A DNA stretch of 64,000 bases. It comes from Agapanthus africanus (Eukaryota > Streptophyta > Magnoliopsida > Asparagales > Amaryllidaceae). The stretch is taken from NCBI GenBank assembly GCA_030015575.1, contig JASDDO010000001.1, positions 140,697,988-140,761,987 of the forward strand, read 5' to 3'. The position numbers and the translations under genes are program-made. The notes beneath the pieces are model-generated. The model worked only from the letters and a program-made list of their open reading frames with translations, did not search any database and was not told the origin of the DNA. Positions 1-12,400 of the stretch are shown here, piece by piece. How positions within the stretch are numbered: the first letter of the stretch is position 1; every line of letters begins with the position of its first letter.

Positions 1-941
1 GGTTTGTAGTAGTTTACAGACATTTCGGTCAGGCGTAGTATTTTTCAAGAACCGACCGTTTATTGGCCTGAAGGGTCTTTCGCCATGCATATTCATGAGC
101 AAGTAATCCCCACCTTGGTAGACCTTGTCTATGATGTACGGGCCCTCATAATTCGGTTCGAACTTCCTCCGTTTGGCACGATTGGGGATCATAGGTCTCT
201 TGACCACTAGCACGTGTTTGCCTTGGCGAAATGTCCTCGGCCTAGTCAATTTCTCGTATGAGCGCGTCATCTTCGCTTTGTAAGCCTCCAAGTTTTGCTG
301 CGCCATGAGCCGAGTTTCATCGAGGGCATCGAGCTCCTCGAGCCGAAGATGAGCATTCTCTTCGTCTGTTAGCTCGTAATGAATTGCCATTCGTAGAGAG
401 GGTAACTCTATCTCCAAGGGGAGTACTGCTTCAGCGCCGAATACCAATGCATACGGCGTTGTGTTTGTGGCCGTTTTGAACGTGGTCCAATACGCCTAGA
501 GAGCTTCATGTAGTCTCTCGTGCCAGTCCTTCTTATTTTTGTACACCGTCTTCTTTATGATCTTCGTCAAGGTTTTGTTGAAAGCCTCAGCTAGACCGTT
601 AGCTCGGAGATTATAGACGAACAGTACTCTAGTCTATATTATGCTGCTGCGCGAAGCGGCTGATTCTGTGACTTCTGTAGGCTGGTTCAGTATCGGAGAT
701 AATCCGTCGTGGAGTGTCGAACTGATAGATGACGTGTGTCTTGAAGAAATGGAGGATGTTCTCCGTCTTCACTTCCCTTAGCGTAATGGCTTCTGCCCAC
801 TTAGAGAAATAATTGGTTGTCTCCAATATGAAGCGATGTCCTTTGGATGGCGCTGGTTCGATGGGCCAGATTATGTTGGTTCCCTAAATTTCAAATGGCT
901 AGCTAGCCACCGTTGGGTGTAGCGGATTTGGATGCTGGTGG
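1..941 (-). mobile_element. Element A (Ty3/gypsy, Tat clade), integrase piece
   Basis: This is the 3'-most visible piece of the oldest element, read on the minus strand. Translated segments give a gypsy integrase core followed by its C-terminal domain: short matches include KGHRF, RIISD, ANGLAEAFNKTL and LPLEIELPSLR, the same blocks as in element G near 60400-61200. The integrase end lies near position 30; the 3' UTR and LTR of A are off the left edge. The piece stops at 941, where T1 is inserted between the zinc-binding part and the catalytic core of integrase; the other side resumes at 22569. The coding is decayed with multiple breaks. The closeness to G at protein level supports a Tat assignment. 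Confidence 0.9.
937..941. repeat. Target-site duplication of T1 (left copy)
   Basis: GGTGG at 937-941 directly precedes the first TG of the T1 LTR, and GGTGG occurs again at 22569-22573 right after the last CA. A 5-bp duplication is what integrase of this class makes, so both T1 ends are the original ends. Confidence 0.92.
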
Positions 942-2422
942 TGTAACGTTTTAGAAAATCGTTATGCGAATTTTTCCGTTTTAGGGTAAAATTGTCGGTA
1001 TTTTCTGTTTTAACCCGACTATGATCAAACGTCCATATAGACTTGCCAGCACCTAGTTTAGCTAAAATAAAACTAGTGCGCATGTTTTGGGGTATATGAG
1101 ACGTTTTGGTTCAATTTGTGTTTTTCCCAATTTAAATATTATTTTAATGCGGTATTCACATTTTGGGAAATTTCTCCAGAATTGAAATCTTTTCAAGTAA
1201 ATCAAGTTGGGTAAAACAAAACCTTCCATATATTATCGAGATATTTGTTTTGTGCAAGGATTAAGTTTTTAAAGAAAAGAATTAGATTTGGAGAGGTGGC
1301 ATGTGCATGAATGTGCATGTGAATGTATTTATGAGCATTCATTGCAAGAATGAGCTAGAAAACCCTACACTTTTCCCTCACCTTCCTCATTTATTGGCCG
1401 AGCTTCCTTTTTCCTCTGCCCTTGAGTTCTTCTTTCTCCATTTACATCATTCCAAGCAAATTTTAATCTCCAAAATTCCTTTTAAATATCACAAAATACC
1501 TCAAGTCTTGGTTTTTGCCTTCTTGATCACTTGGAGCTAGGAAAGCTTGGATCTTGAAAGTAAGGTTGATAGGCATAATCTCTACTCTGTTAAATAGGAG
1601 TTTTTATGTTGTGTAGCTCGTTGGTTGTAGCGTAGGACATTTAAAGTAATCGATTTATGCAATATCGTATTTTTAATGTCCTTTATGAGTTTCTGAGAAC
1701 TGCTGTGACCTGGAAATTTTAGTGAGTGACCAAACAAAATTGTAGTGATGTACTAGTGATCCTGGAGCAGCACCTGAGACACGAGACCCACTCCACCGGC
1801 TTTGGCCGGCGACCCAAATAGTAATTCCGGCGACATCGGTTTTGTAGATGAGTTGGGGTGTTGGGTTCTTGTGGGTAGTGGTCTTCTGTGGTTTATGGGT
1901 GTTTGGTACTGTTTACTTTTTTTAGTATTTACAGTATGAAAAATCTGGGATCGTTTTTCTATAATCTAGTGTTTTGTGTCCGCGCGATACGTTTTACGAC
2001 ACGGATCGTGCACTTTGTGTGGTTTTGCTCTTAAGTTGTTTTCGTCGTGTCGCTACGCTCGTTAGCCACAATACGAACACTTGAGAGTATGTTTTGTATT
2101 GTTGCGTCGGTTAAAACGTAGTTTGTGCATATTTTTGGTCGTTATTAATATATATACTTGTGTTATCATTGTGTTGTTTTAGGTTCGCAGGCGGGGACTT
2201 CGAACGCTGCGAAGAAGGGGAAACAAGTGGTTGGCTTCACTTAGCCAGGATGGTTGGTGAGTAGATTTAACATCTACAGGGGAATCGCCCGCATGGCGTT
2301 ATGCGTCTGGGCTAGAAATGACTTAACTTGTCGCATATTATATGTCATATTTAGAATTGCGCATTTACCCTACTGTTTAGTAAATCGTTGTGCTTGGACT
2401 AGTATCCTTAGAACACTGCACT

Positions 2423-2497
2423 ATTATTGACGGCTCATGTTGCACGAGCACTGATTGTATGCCACACACACCGTCAATAATTGCCATGTCACGCACA
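2423..2497 (+). other. Candidate structured RNA element in T1 LTR
   Basis: Arms ATTATTGACGG (2423-2433) and CCGTCAATAAT (2471-2481) pair perfectly over 11 bp and enclose a 37-nt loop that has its own small stem (CTC/GAG). TGCCATGTCACGCACA follows directly. The T2 LTR has the same layout and the same following sequence but different arm sequences that still pair over 11 bp. In the second T1 LTR the stem (20154-20164 with 20202-20212) has one mismatch. The function is unknown; the LTR position means it would be transcribed in at least one end of the RNA. Confidence 0.6.
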
Positions 2498-3602
2498 ACC
2501 CACATATAGAAATGCTATGGTTTGGTTAGGGACATTGAGACATTGATTCATATTTCTTTATGCATATGACTTATAGCATACCTGTACACCTACATACTTA
2601 CACATATGCCTTGACATACTTACATGCTAGTTACATGTATACCTATAGAGTATTGTACCATTAGCGACAGGTACATACACACTTCATGACATAGCTATAG
2701 GTATACCATATACCTCATACTTCACTTATACCCAGGGGGTATATTACATCATTACTTATAGGTAGATACATATACCTCGAGGGTATTATGGATAAGCATG
2801 GAGACATATCTTGCTATACCGACATGGTTACGCATACCTTGTTATAGCTACATGTTCACCTGTCTTTATTGTTGCAGTTAAATTGCTGTTTTCCTTTATA
2901 TGCTCATATTACTGTTTCATGTTGCATATACTACATTCATAGATGACATATGATGTTCTCTGATATTTTTACTACTATGTATATAAAACAGTGGAATAGG
3001 ACGCTGTTATATATGCCTATACACATATATTAGTGGAATTGGACGCTAATATGTGTGTATTGATTCATGCATTCATACGTATTCACTACTCGATGTTTTC
3101 TGGTTTTGAGGACCGTGGTTGTTCCATGAAATTATGCATTATTTGAAAAACCCGGTTCCTTTTGATATGATATTTCTGCAGCCACCATGCGTTTTATCGG
3201 TTTTGATTATATACCAGATTCGAGAAGCGGTAGGCACCGTCTGCGGGTACATGGTGGGGCCCGGAGGTATCCCGGGGCAAGAAGATTAATGGACCATGCC
3301 GATTGAGCCTGGCAGGGGAGCCATACACTCCGGTGACATTACCAATGACCCGGCGGTTATCGTGGGGATACCGACGGGAGTCATGTACTTATGGATACGT
3401 CGAGAGACGAGGGTTAGAGCTAGGCACCCGGGCTTTTCGGTATAGCGTATGATACGTACCTATCAGGGGGCCAGTCGTGGTGACAGCACCTGATAGATCA
3501 GTATTTCTGTGTCGATGCTTGACACTTATTTTATGATGTTTTGGGTGTCGATGTTAGACACTTATCTTATATGAAACTTACCTGATACTGATACTGTACA
3601 CA

Positions 3603-3765
3603 CAGGATATGTGGGATATACTGATATTGTACACACAGAATATGTGGGATATACTGATATTGTACACACAGGATATGTGGGATATACTGATATTATACAC
3701 ACAGGATATGTGGGATATACTGATATTGTACGCACAGGATATGTGGGATATACTTGATGTTGGAC
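3603..3765 (+). repeat. 33-bp tandem array in T1 5' LTR
   Basis: A unit close to GGATATGTGGGATATACTGA plus TATTGTACACACA is repeated about five times, with degenerate units at the end. The matching array in the other LTR is at about 21325-21490, with slightly different units and one short unit. Because 33 is a multiple of three, open frames appear here on both strands; they are not genes. Confidence 0.85.
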
Positions 3766-4845
3766 ATTCAGGTTATATGAGATTTACATGATATGAGAGC
3801 CAATTTGGGGGCTGATTTGTGGAAATTGGGAATTGGATTGTCATGTTGGATTTTGGTCCTACCACGAGGTTAGGATTTCCGTGGAAATGACATGTTTTAT
3901 TCCATACTCCACATTTATTGTTTATGCGCTGCTTCATGTATTATTTGTACCCGATAGAGTACTTTCCATGACTGTTGCATTTACATACTATTATATGCAT
4001 TGTTTCATATATTATTGTACCTGATAGAGTACCTTACATGATTATTACATACCGATTGTTATATTATTGCTTCATGTATTAGTAGTACCTGCTAGCGTAC
4101 CTTTCATGACTGATGCATTACATATGACCATTCATTGCTATTAAATGCTTATGTTAGATTCGCGTTGTACGTGAATACTCACGATTACCTGGATATGTTA
4201 TTACTATTCATGAGTTGGCAACTCACCCCCGTTGTGCCACAGTGTTTTGCTGGTGTTCCTCAGGATAGTCAGAGGCAGGGCTATTTTCATCCATCGTATC
4301 ATCTTTTGCTGCGGATACCACTTCGCCTGATAGTGTGCAGTTTTGCTTAGGTAGGTTTTGCGGTTATCCGATGTTGCCTGTTGTATATTCGTTGTATCAT
4401 GTACTCTCCATCTACCATTATATTGTATGACTTAGAGACTTGATGTGAGGACGATATTGTATATTATTTTGTGACTTGGAGGTTTTTATGCAGTTTTATT
4501 TATATCGTCTCTTTCTTCGCTACGGCGTCGTATATCTGTTGTGGTGGTTGTTTTTCCGCCTTTTGGCGTGGATTTGGTCCCATTGGGGATGCTTTACTTT
4601 ATATTTATGTTGTACCCATTTTGGGGGCTTGTTTTACAAAGGAAGTGCTGTCAAAATTTTAAAGGAAATAAGTTGGATTTTTAAAGAATTTGGGTTGAGA
4701 TTTCAAAGGGTTTGAAAATGCTATTATTTCTTATTACTTTTGATGGTTTAGATTTCTGGGTTTTGGCTTTCTTTTACTGCGTTACGCCTGTAGACGTTGC
4801 GTAGTATTAGGGCCGTCACGTGCCAATTTCGGGTCGCGACAAAGT

Positions 4846-4857
4846 TGGTATCAGAGC
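4846..4857 (+). other. T1 primer binding site (tRNA-iMet)
   Basis: TGGTATCAGAGC lies 4 nt after the LTR end. It is the standard match to the 3' end of plant initiator tRNA-Met and primes minus-strand DNA synthesis. The same 12-mer serves T2, C1 and C2 in this window. Confidence 0.93.
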
Positions 4858-5076
4858 GCTAGGTTTTACCTTTCGGAGTGTAAGATGATCTTGGTATGAT
4901 GGAGTAGGTAGCTTAAGAAGAGTAACGTAGTGTGTGTATGTCTGCAGCATACTCACGATGCGGTACTCCGTCTAAAGTGACCTAAGTACAATTGCTTGAA
5001 ATTTCTTCCTTACTGATTCATATCCTTATGATTCGATTTCCATGTTCATATCGAATCCTATCCCTATTTATAGCAT
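4858..5076 (+). other. T1 leader between primer site and gag
   Basis: Non-coding leader. It is visibly homologous to the T2 leader (48060-48223, read on the minus strand): both run from the primer site into GCG(C/T)TAGGTTTTACC and share later blocks. This is the best direct sign that T1 and T2 are sister families. No other signal seen. Confidence 0.7.
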
Positions 5077-7386
5077 TTGCCGCCGATGACTATGGGGACT
5101 CAGAGTGATGCAGCGAGGGCCGAGGTCAGGATTGACTCGGGTGGGTCAAGGACTGACCAGGATGGCGCGCTCGTTGCACTGGAGCAGACGGATTCGCCTT
5201 CGACAGATAGTATCGCTAGGCTTGTGGCAGAGATGCAGGACATGCGCCAGACGATGAGTTCATTAGTTGAGGCCGTTCGAGCGCAGCGACAGGAGGTTTT
5301 CACCCCTGTTACTCAGTTGTTCCTTGCAATCATCATGCAACATTCCGTCACCTATATAGCCCTGGTGGATACAGCCCTGGTAGACGAGACACGTATTCCA
5401 AAGACTTTGGGAGTTCCGGAACCGTGGAGAACTCGTACCGGTGTACCAGCCTAGAGACAGAGGCTTAGTTGTCGAGACAGCTTTCGTGACCATCGCGAGA
5501 GTAGCAGAGGTTTGGGACGAGGAGAGTCGTGTTAGCTAGATCAGCCATTTGTTGTGTTAACTTCTGTCAGCGATTCTTTTATTACGCAATACGTATTTCA
5601 GTCGTGTGCCAATCGGTTAGGAGATAGAGATTCGTCTGTCATTTTGATCCTTCTAGAGATGTTGGATTTGACGTTCTCCTGGGCACGGACTGGTTAGCTA
5701 CGTGCTAGGCGTCTGTGGACTATCGTGAGAAAACAGTCAGGTTTTGTTTTCCCGGCGAGTCAGTTCTTGTTGTGCCGGAGGACAGTTGTGCCGCCTCTCA
5801 CAGCTTGAATTCAGCCTTTTCGCTAGTCGTCTTTTGAGGAGAAGATGTCGAGGATTCTTGGTTTTCATTCATGATACCGGAACCACAGTAAGTTGTTGGA
5901 CCGGGTTCCTTTCGTACGAGAGTTTTCCGACGTTGTTCCAGATGAGCCGAAGGAGCTTAGGGAACTTAAGGATCAGCTGCAATGTTGTTTGTTGGGGGGC
6001 TTATCCGACCGAGTGTTTCGATTTGGGGAGCTCCTTTTCTGTTCGTCTGGGAGAAGACGGCAGTTTGAGGTTGTGTGTTGATTGATCGTCAATTGAACCG
6101 GCTTACTGTGCGGATAGGTATCCTTTACCTCGCATTGAAGATTTCTTCGATCAGCTCTAGAGTGCGAGACTTTTTTCTAAGTTTGTTTGGGATCAGGTCA
6201 TCATTGTTGCGGGTTCGGAGTGATGACATTCCGGAGACTGCTGCTGTGCGTGCTATGGGCTTTTTGTGCTTTGGTGGTGTCGTTGGACTCACCAGTGCCC
6301 TAGCAGCATTTGTGGATGTGATGAACCAGATTTCTTCAGGTCGTTCATCGACCAGTTTATTGTTATGTTATTGATGACATTCTGGTCTATTCCAATGTGT
6401 CATGGGGAACAGGAACAGCACTTGAGGATTTGTTTTGCAGACATTGAGAGAGCACCAGCTGTTTGCTAAATTCTCGGAGTGTTCCTTCAGGCTTGATTGT
6501 GTTAACTCCTAGGTCTTGTAGTTACGGGAGACGGTTTTTGTATGGACCCGAGGAGGATCGAAGCCGTACAGTTTTGACCCATACTTATATTCGGGACAGA
6601 GTTCCGCAGATTTTGGGCTTAGAAGGTTTTTACCGCCGTTTCGTGCAGGATTGTTTGTGTATCGCTGCACCATTGATTGAACTGACCGGGAAGGAGGTTC
6701 TTTTTCTGTGGACTGAGGCATGTGTGCGGAGTTTCAGCAGTTGGAGATTCGGTTGACAACTGCACCAGTTCTTTCTTTGCTGTCTTGTTCGGGCGATCTT
6801 GTTGTTTAACTGTGATGTTTCGCGAGTGGGGCTCGATTTTGCGCTGATGTAGCATTATAGAGTTATCGCTTTTGCTTCCTTACAGTTGGAGGAAGTATGA
6901 GAAGGACATCCCACTCATGATCTGGAGATGGCCGAGGTGGTCGTGCATTGAAGATCCGAGGACACTACTTGTGTGGAAAGTCGTGTCAGATTTTCACGGA
7001 CCACCAGAGCTTAATGTACATCTTCCTGCAGCGGGTTTTGATTGTTGAGATAGTCTTCTGCAGATTTACAGTTCTTGTGCGATCGTTGAGTACAGCTAGG
7101 TTCGCCTCTACTGAGGGGACATCTTGCTCATGTCCGCGCCCGACCACTTTCCTTAATCGCTTTCACGAGGCACAGCCCGCCGATGCTCGTTCGTCAGAGA
7201 TACTTGAGCGTACTCGGCTGGGTAATGATTCAGAGTCCTTGATTTATGACAAGAGGTGCTACATTTTGAGACGCGTTTGTGTACCTGTTGCTGATAGGTA
7301 GAGACGCGAAATCCTAGAACAGGCACATCAGTCAGCTTTCAGTGTTCATTCGAGTTCCACCATTGTGTGACGTGACTCGTGAGGTA
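5077..7386 (+). pseudogene. T1 gag and pol remnants (gag N-terminus, protease, RT, RNase H)
   Basis: The part opens with a Gag-like N-terminus (5077 on), rich in acidic residues and with a helical stretch near MQDMRQTMSSLVEAVRAQRQ. Further on, short protein matches in shifting frames show a protease tail, an RT segment (for example NRLTVR, FIDQF) and RNase H-like bits before C1 interrupts at 7391. The order is that of Ty3/gypsy. The region is shorter than a full gag-pol and has many breaks, so it is a fossil with no coding capacity. Family placement rests on the LTRs and these fragments together. Confidence 0.8.
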
Positions 7387-7391
7387 GCTAC
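7387..7391. repeat. Target-site duplication of C1 (left copy)
   Basis: GCTAC at 7387-7391 and again at 17490-17494 flanks the copia element C1 exactly. It marks the insertion into the pol region of T1. Confidence 0.95.
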
Positions 7392-9419
7392 TGTAAGTCC
7401 GTGTTGCCCACCCCGGTGCTTACGGGGAGGCGGAAAACATAATAAAAATCGGATTTTTAATGACTTAGGCAACATGGACTAAGCTTGTGAGGATCTTTGC
7501 TAAACATAAACTAGCTAACCCTAACTACAAAGTAGCTAAGTGAAGAAAGGTTATACCTTTGGTCTTTAGTCCTTCTCTCCTTGCTCCTAGGTATGGTAGA
7601 AAAGGATCACCTTGCTTGTCTTCTCGCGTCAAAGAAGGATCCACCCGAAAGCCACCACCTTTAGCTTCAACTCCAAGCTAGGAGTAACTAGAGTGCAAGA
7701 AATGCTAAGACTTGAACCCTAGAAGTGAGTAGAGAAGATCAAGAGAGGGTTTTTCTCAAGCTTTTTGTTTCTCAACACATGAGAGGGAGAGAGCTTGAGG
7801 GAGAGGATGAGCAAGAGAGAGAAAAGAAATGAGAGAATGAGAATAATAGTGAGCCATTCTCACTAATATGTGAGGATAAGTTTAATTAGATAATTAGCTT
7901 GAAAATTGTCATGATAAATCATGAATTGACCATTATCATTTCATTTTTGCAAAGATCAAAGAGCATCTTCCAAATGAAATGATTATGGTCAAGTTGTCAA
8001 CATGGTCAACAAGTCAATGAAGTCAAATTGTCAACAACAACCATGCACAATAATTAAGCTAATTATCAATTAACAATAATCCACACAAAAACAATAGGGT
8101 TAATAAAATGACAAAGGCCATTAACCCTAAACAAGGTCCTCTCCCCCAATCTCAAGCAACTGTGCATACGCACCCGCATTCGTGATCCGAGGAACACGAA
8201 CACAATGAGAAAAACCAATCTCAAATCATATACTAGGATCCGGCTTAAACCAAAGCCCGCTAGTATAGACTGTCCGGACAGCAAACGTGCACAAGTGCGC
8301 GGATGCGAACGAACCCTGTCGCAAAACCATGCGACCTCTACTCGTTTTGCCTAAAGGCGAATAGCTCTCTGTGTGGGACTCTAAAGACTCGACACTACGC
8401 TGGCAGTGGGTTTAACCACAGACCGCAAGCGGCACTAGCTGTACGTAACGGTCCCCAGGTAGATGTCGATAAGAAGACTGACGAGGTGAACCCCATCTGC
8501 ACTCCTACTGAGCCTGTATGTGACAGTCTCCGTACAGTCCGGTCTGTTCGTCTGATACATCGCATGGCGGGCCTAGGGGGGCGGTGAACGTCAGTCCCCT
8601 AATAGCGGTACAAGTCGTGTCGGAGTGTAGCCCAGAACACCCTGAGATAACACTGGAAACCTACCAGTATATCTCGCTTGCCCTGGCCAGGGACTACTCG
8701 TGTAATGGCTCTCCTAGACACAGCGCGATGTCAACCCCCAATACCGGGAGAGACGAATCCTGTCTAACCGTCACTGCCTCCAAGTGCTTCGGGACTGCAC
8801 CCAAAAACTACCTGTTTGCACAGCTCCTTTGAGCCGTGGTAGGGTAGTAATCAAAGTGCAGTGGGAACACACTCGAGGCGAAGTGACAGTGTCAAGTCAG
8901 CGGACTAAGCTGTACTCATGTCACCTGGGAACTGATAACTGACGATAGGTATATTACCAACCAACAGTTCCCGACGAGTCCTGTCCAGTGTACTCGTAAC
9001 CTAACGAGCACCCGCATACTATCCCAAGTACGACGTACTAACGGCTGTGGGACAGACCGTCTCCCACACTGGGATGAGAAGCGCATACGCTAGTCTACTC
9101 CGGAGTATCGATGCCCTGTCTCGATAGTCCAACGACCAGGGACCTGTATAAGGATGTGCTTATAGATTACCCAGCTCCCACGAGTGCGAGCGCCATCACA
9201 ACGCTGGTAATCAAGCAAAGATCCTAAGGGCTCTACTAATATGTATACCAGCAATATGCTAAAAGAAACACATGCACATATTAAAGCAGAGACAAACCAA
9301 GTAGCATACTACCATTTCGAGCAAGATTGTATATACAACTGTGAATATCCCAAGCTTCCATTAAGTAATATACAAGCTAGTATGATACAGTAATGGCCTC
9401 TAGGGCATATACACTAACA
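7392..9419 (-). repeat. C1 3' LTR
   Basis: On the minus strand it begins TGTTAGTG and ends CTTACA. It matches 15462-17489 base for base as far as I can see. Its central part (about 8380-9240) is homologous to the C2 LTR, with shared stretches such as GTGGGACTCTAAAGACTCG, while the outer parts differ. Short open frames in it appear identically in both LTRs and are not genes. Confidence 0.95.
8644..8692 (-). other. C1 LTR hairpin pair (candidate structured RNA)
   Basis: First hairpin: GAGAT/ATCTC outside and ACTGG/CCAGT inside (8644-8675). Second: the palindrome CCCTGGCCAGGG (8681-8692). C2 has hairpins at the same place with different but still pairing sequences (GAGAA/TTCTC, TATCGATCC/GGATCGATA; CCGTGGCCACGG). 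The second copy in C1 is at 16714-16762. The function is unknown. Confidence 0.55.
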
Positions 9420-9433
9420 ATCTCCCACTTGCA
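9420..9433 (-). other. C1 polypurine tract
   Basis: On the minus strand the bases next to the 3' LTR read AAGTGGGAGAT. Such a purine run primes plus-strand DNA synthesis. It lies immediately downstream of the gag-pol stop. Confidence 0.85.
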
Positions 9434-12400
9434 CTAAGGCCATGTACTGGCGTATCGAAGACCTATCATCTCGATCAGCCGCTCGAACTGAGTCTGGGGC
9501 AAGGCCTTGGTGAATGGATCTGCTGTGTTATCCTCTGATGCAACTCTCCGGACCTCGATCTCCTGGCGATCCACGATCTCCCTGATCAGGTGATACCGCC
9601 TTAAGATGTGTCTGGATTTCTGATGGGACCTGGGTTCCTTCGCTAAAGCTATAGCCCCGTTGTTGTCGCAATACAGAGGTATTGGGTCAACAATGGACAG
9701 AACCACCTGAAGTTCTTTCAAGAACTTCCTTATCCAGACAGCTTCTTTTGCGGCATCAGATGCAGCGATGTATTCCGCTTCCATAGTCGAGTCAGCAACG
9801 GTTTCCTGTTTGGAGCTCTTCCAACACACCGCCCCTCCATTGAGGGTAAAGACAAAACCCGACATGGACTTGGAATCATCCTTGTCACTCTGGAAGCTGG
9901 AGTCAGCAAAGGCCTCAATCTGCAGGTCTTTTCCGCCATACACCAAGAACATCTCCTTAGTCCTTCTCAGGTACTTGAGAATGTTCTTTACTGCTATCCA
10001 ATGTTTCTCCCCAGGGTTTGACTGATACCTGCTTACCACACTCAGTGCATAAGCCACATCCGGTCTGGTACACAACATCGCATACATTATAGAGCCTACC
10101 GCAGAAGCGTAGGGTATAATAGACATGCGATCCCTCTCCAAATCAGTCTTGGGAGACATCTCTTTGGAGAGGGTGATCCCGTGACAAGCCGGTAGATTAC
10201 CGCGCTTGGAATCTTCCATACTGAATCTCTTCAGTATGGTGTCGATGTACCTGGACTGCGAGAGTCCTAATATCCTCTTGGATCTGTCACGGTAGATCCG
10301 GATACCCAGAATGTATGAGGCATCACCCAGGTCTTTCATGGAGAACCTGTGTGACAAGAACCCCTTGACAGATTGTAGCATAGGAATGTCATTTCCTATT
10401 AAGAGAATGTCATCCACGTATAAAACGAGGAATACTACAGTTCTCGCTACAAATCTACAATAGATGCATGGTTCATCTGGATTTTTGATAAAGCCAAATT
10501 CTTTGACCGTCTCATCAAAACAGATGTTCCAACTCCGCGATGCCTGCTTGAGTCCATAAATGGACTTGAGCAACTTGCACACCTTTCCGCTGCTCCCACC
10601 CTGAATGAAACCCTCTGGCTGGTCCATATAGACACACTCCTCTAAATGACCATTTAGAAAAGCTGTCTTTACGTCCATCTGCCAAATCTCATAATCGTGG
10701 AAAGCAGCGATGGCAAGAAGGATCCGAATGGATTTCAGCATAGCTACTGGAGAAAAGGTTTCGTCATAGTCCAAACCAGGTCGCTGACGAAAACCCTTTG
10801 CTACCAGTCTAGCTTTATAGGTCTCAACCTGTCCATCTACACCAATCTTCCTTTTGAAGATCCACTTGCATCCTACGGGTTTTACCCCGTCTGGAGCAAT
10901 GTCCAACGTCCATACTTTGTTGGTGTACATGGACTCCATCTCGGTCCGCATTGCATCCAGCCATTTTACCGAGTCGACGCTCTGAATGGCTTGCTGGAAG
11001 CTAGTAGGCTCATCACAATCTAGGATGCAGTCCTCTCTATCCCCGTCAATGAGGAAACCGTAGTACCTCTCGGGCGGATGAGACTGCCTACTACTCCTGC
11101 GGAGTGGCATGGGAATGTCTTGTTCTTTCGAACCTTCTGGTTCCTCTAAGCTTTCAGTGATGGTTTGTGGTTCTGGAATTTCTTCCAGTTCTATTGCGTT
11201 CCCGCTTATCTGATTTTCTAAAAACTCAGTTTCCAAGAAGCGGGCATGACGAGAAACAAGGACTTTTTGCTCCTCTGCGTAATAGAAGAGATACCCCTTG
11301 GAGTTCTTTGGGTATCCCACAAACTTGCACTGTACTGAGCGTGCCTCGAGCTTGTCCGCATGCTGCTTTTTTACAAAAGCTGGACATCCCCATGTCTTAA
11401 AGGATTTAAGACAGGGTTTCTTCCCACTCCACATCTGATATGGTGTGGTAGGCACTGTTTTAGTAGGAACCTGGTTCAAGAGATGTGCAGCTGTTTCCAG
11501 TGCATAACCCCAGAAAGATCGCGGTAACTCAGCCTTACTCATCATGGACCGTACCATATCCAATAGGGTTCGGTTCCGTCTCTCCGATACACCGTTGTGT
11601 TGCGGAGTGTATGGAGGAGTAAGCTGAGAGAGAATTCCATTCTCTTTTAAGTAATTCAGGAATTCGGCACTTAAGTATTCTCCTCCTCGATCCGATCTTA
11701 GGATCTTGATACTTTTGCCGGTTTGTTTCTCTACTTCACTCTTATATTCCTGGAACTTTTCAAAGGCCTCGGACTTATGTTTCATTAAGAAGACATAACC
11801 GTACCTTGAAAAATCATCCGTAAAAGTAATGAAGTAAGAGTAACCGCTTCGCGCATGTGTAGACATTGGACCGCACACGTCACTGTGTACGAGTCCCAAG
11901 AGCTCGCTCGCTCTTTCTCCGTGTCCAGTGAACGGAGCCTTTGTCATCTTTCCCATGAGACAAGATTCACAAGTGGCATAAGACTGATACTCGAACGGAT
12001 CCAAGTATCCTTCTTTATGTAACTTAGTCAACCGTGTCTCATTGATGTGACCTAGTCTACAATGCCACAAGAAAGCCTGATTAATATCTGGAGACTTTCT
12101 TTTATGTGTATTCTGGATATTGAAAACCTGTGGTTGGTTTAAAACGTAAATACCGTTGTTTAATGTACCTGACCCAATCAACACTTGATTAAGGTGAATG
12201 TTCACTACATTACTTACAAATGCAAATTCATAACCTTCTTTAGATAATAAAGATACAGAAATGATATTACAGGTTGCATTTGGTACATAATAACAACTAC
12301 GCAAAACCAAAAAGTGTCCATCTGATAATCCTAGGTGATAGTCCCCCACGGCCTCTGCATCCATGCTAGCACCGTTCGCAACTCTGAGGGTCATGTCACC

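Larger units (their letters stand above)
942..4841 (+). repeat. T1 5' LTR
   Basis: It starts TGTAACGTTTTAG and ends GGGTCGCGACA. It aligns along its length with 18672-22568. Inside are a 33-bp tandem array (about 3603-3765), an 11-bp inverted repeat (2423-2433 with 2471-2481), a small hairpin GTAGAT/ATCTAC (2261-2277) and a GC-rich block (about 3226-3420) that is also recognisable in the T2 LTR. No long open frame is convincing. I could not place the promoter or poly(A) site. Confidence 0.93.

Noticed and set aside
1301-1540. 79-aa frame in the T1 LTR (and its copy at 19032)
   Set aside because: It lies in an LTR, differs in length between copies and has no domain.
8066-8832. Short frames repeated at 16136-16902
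   Set aside because: They repeat only because the two C1 LTRs are identical; no similarity to proteins.
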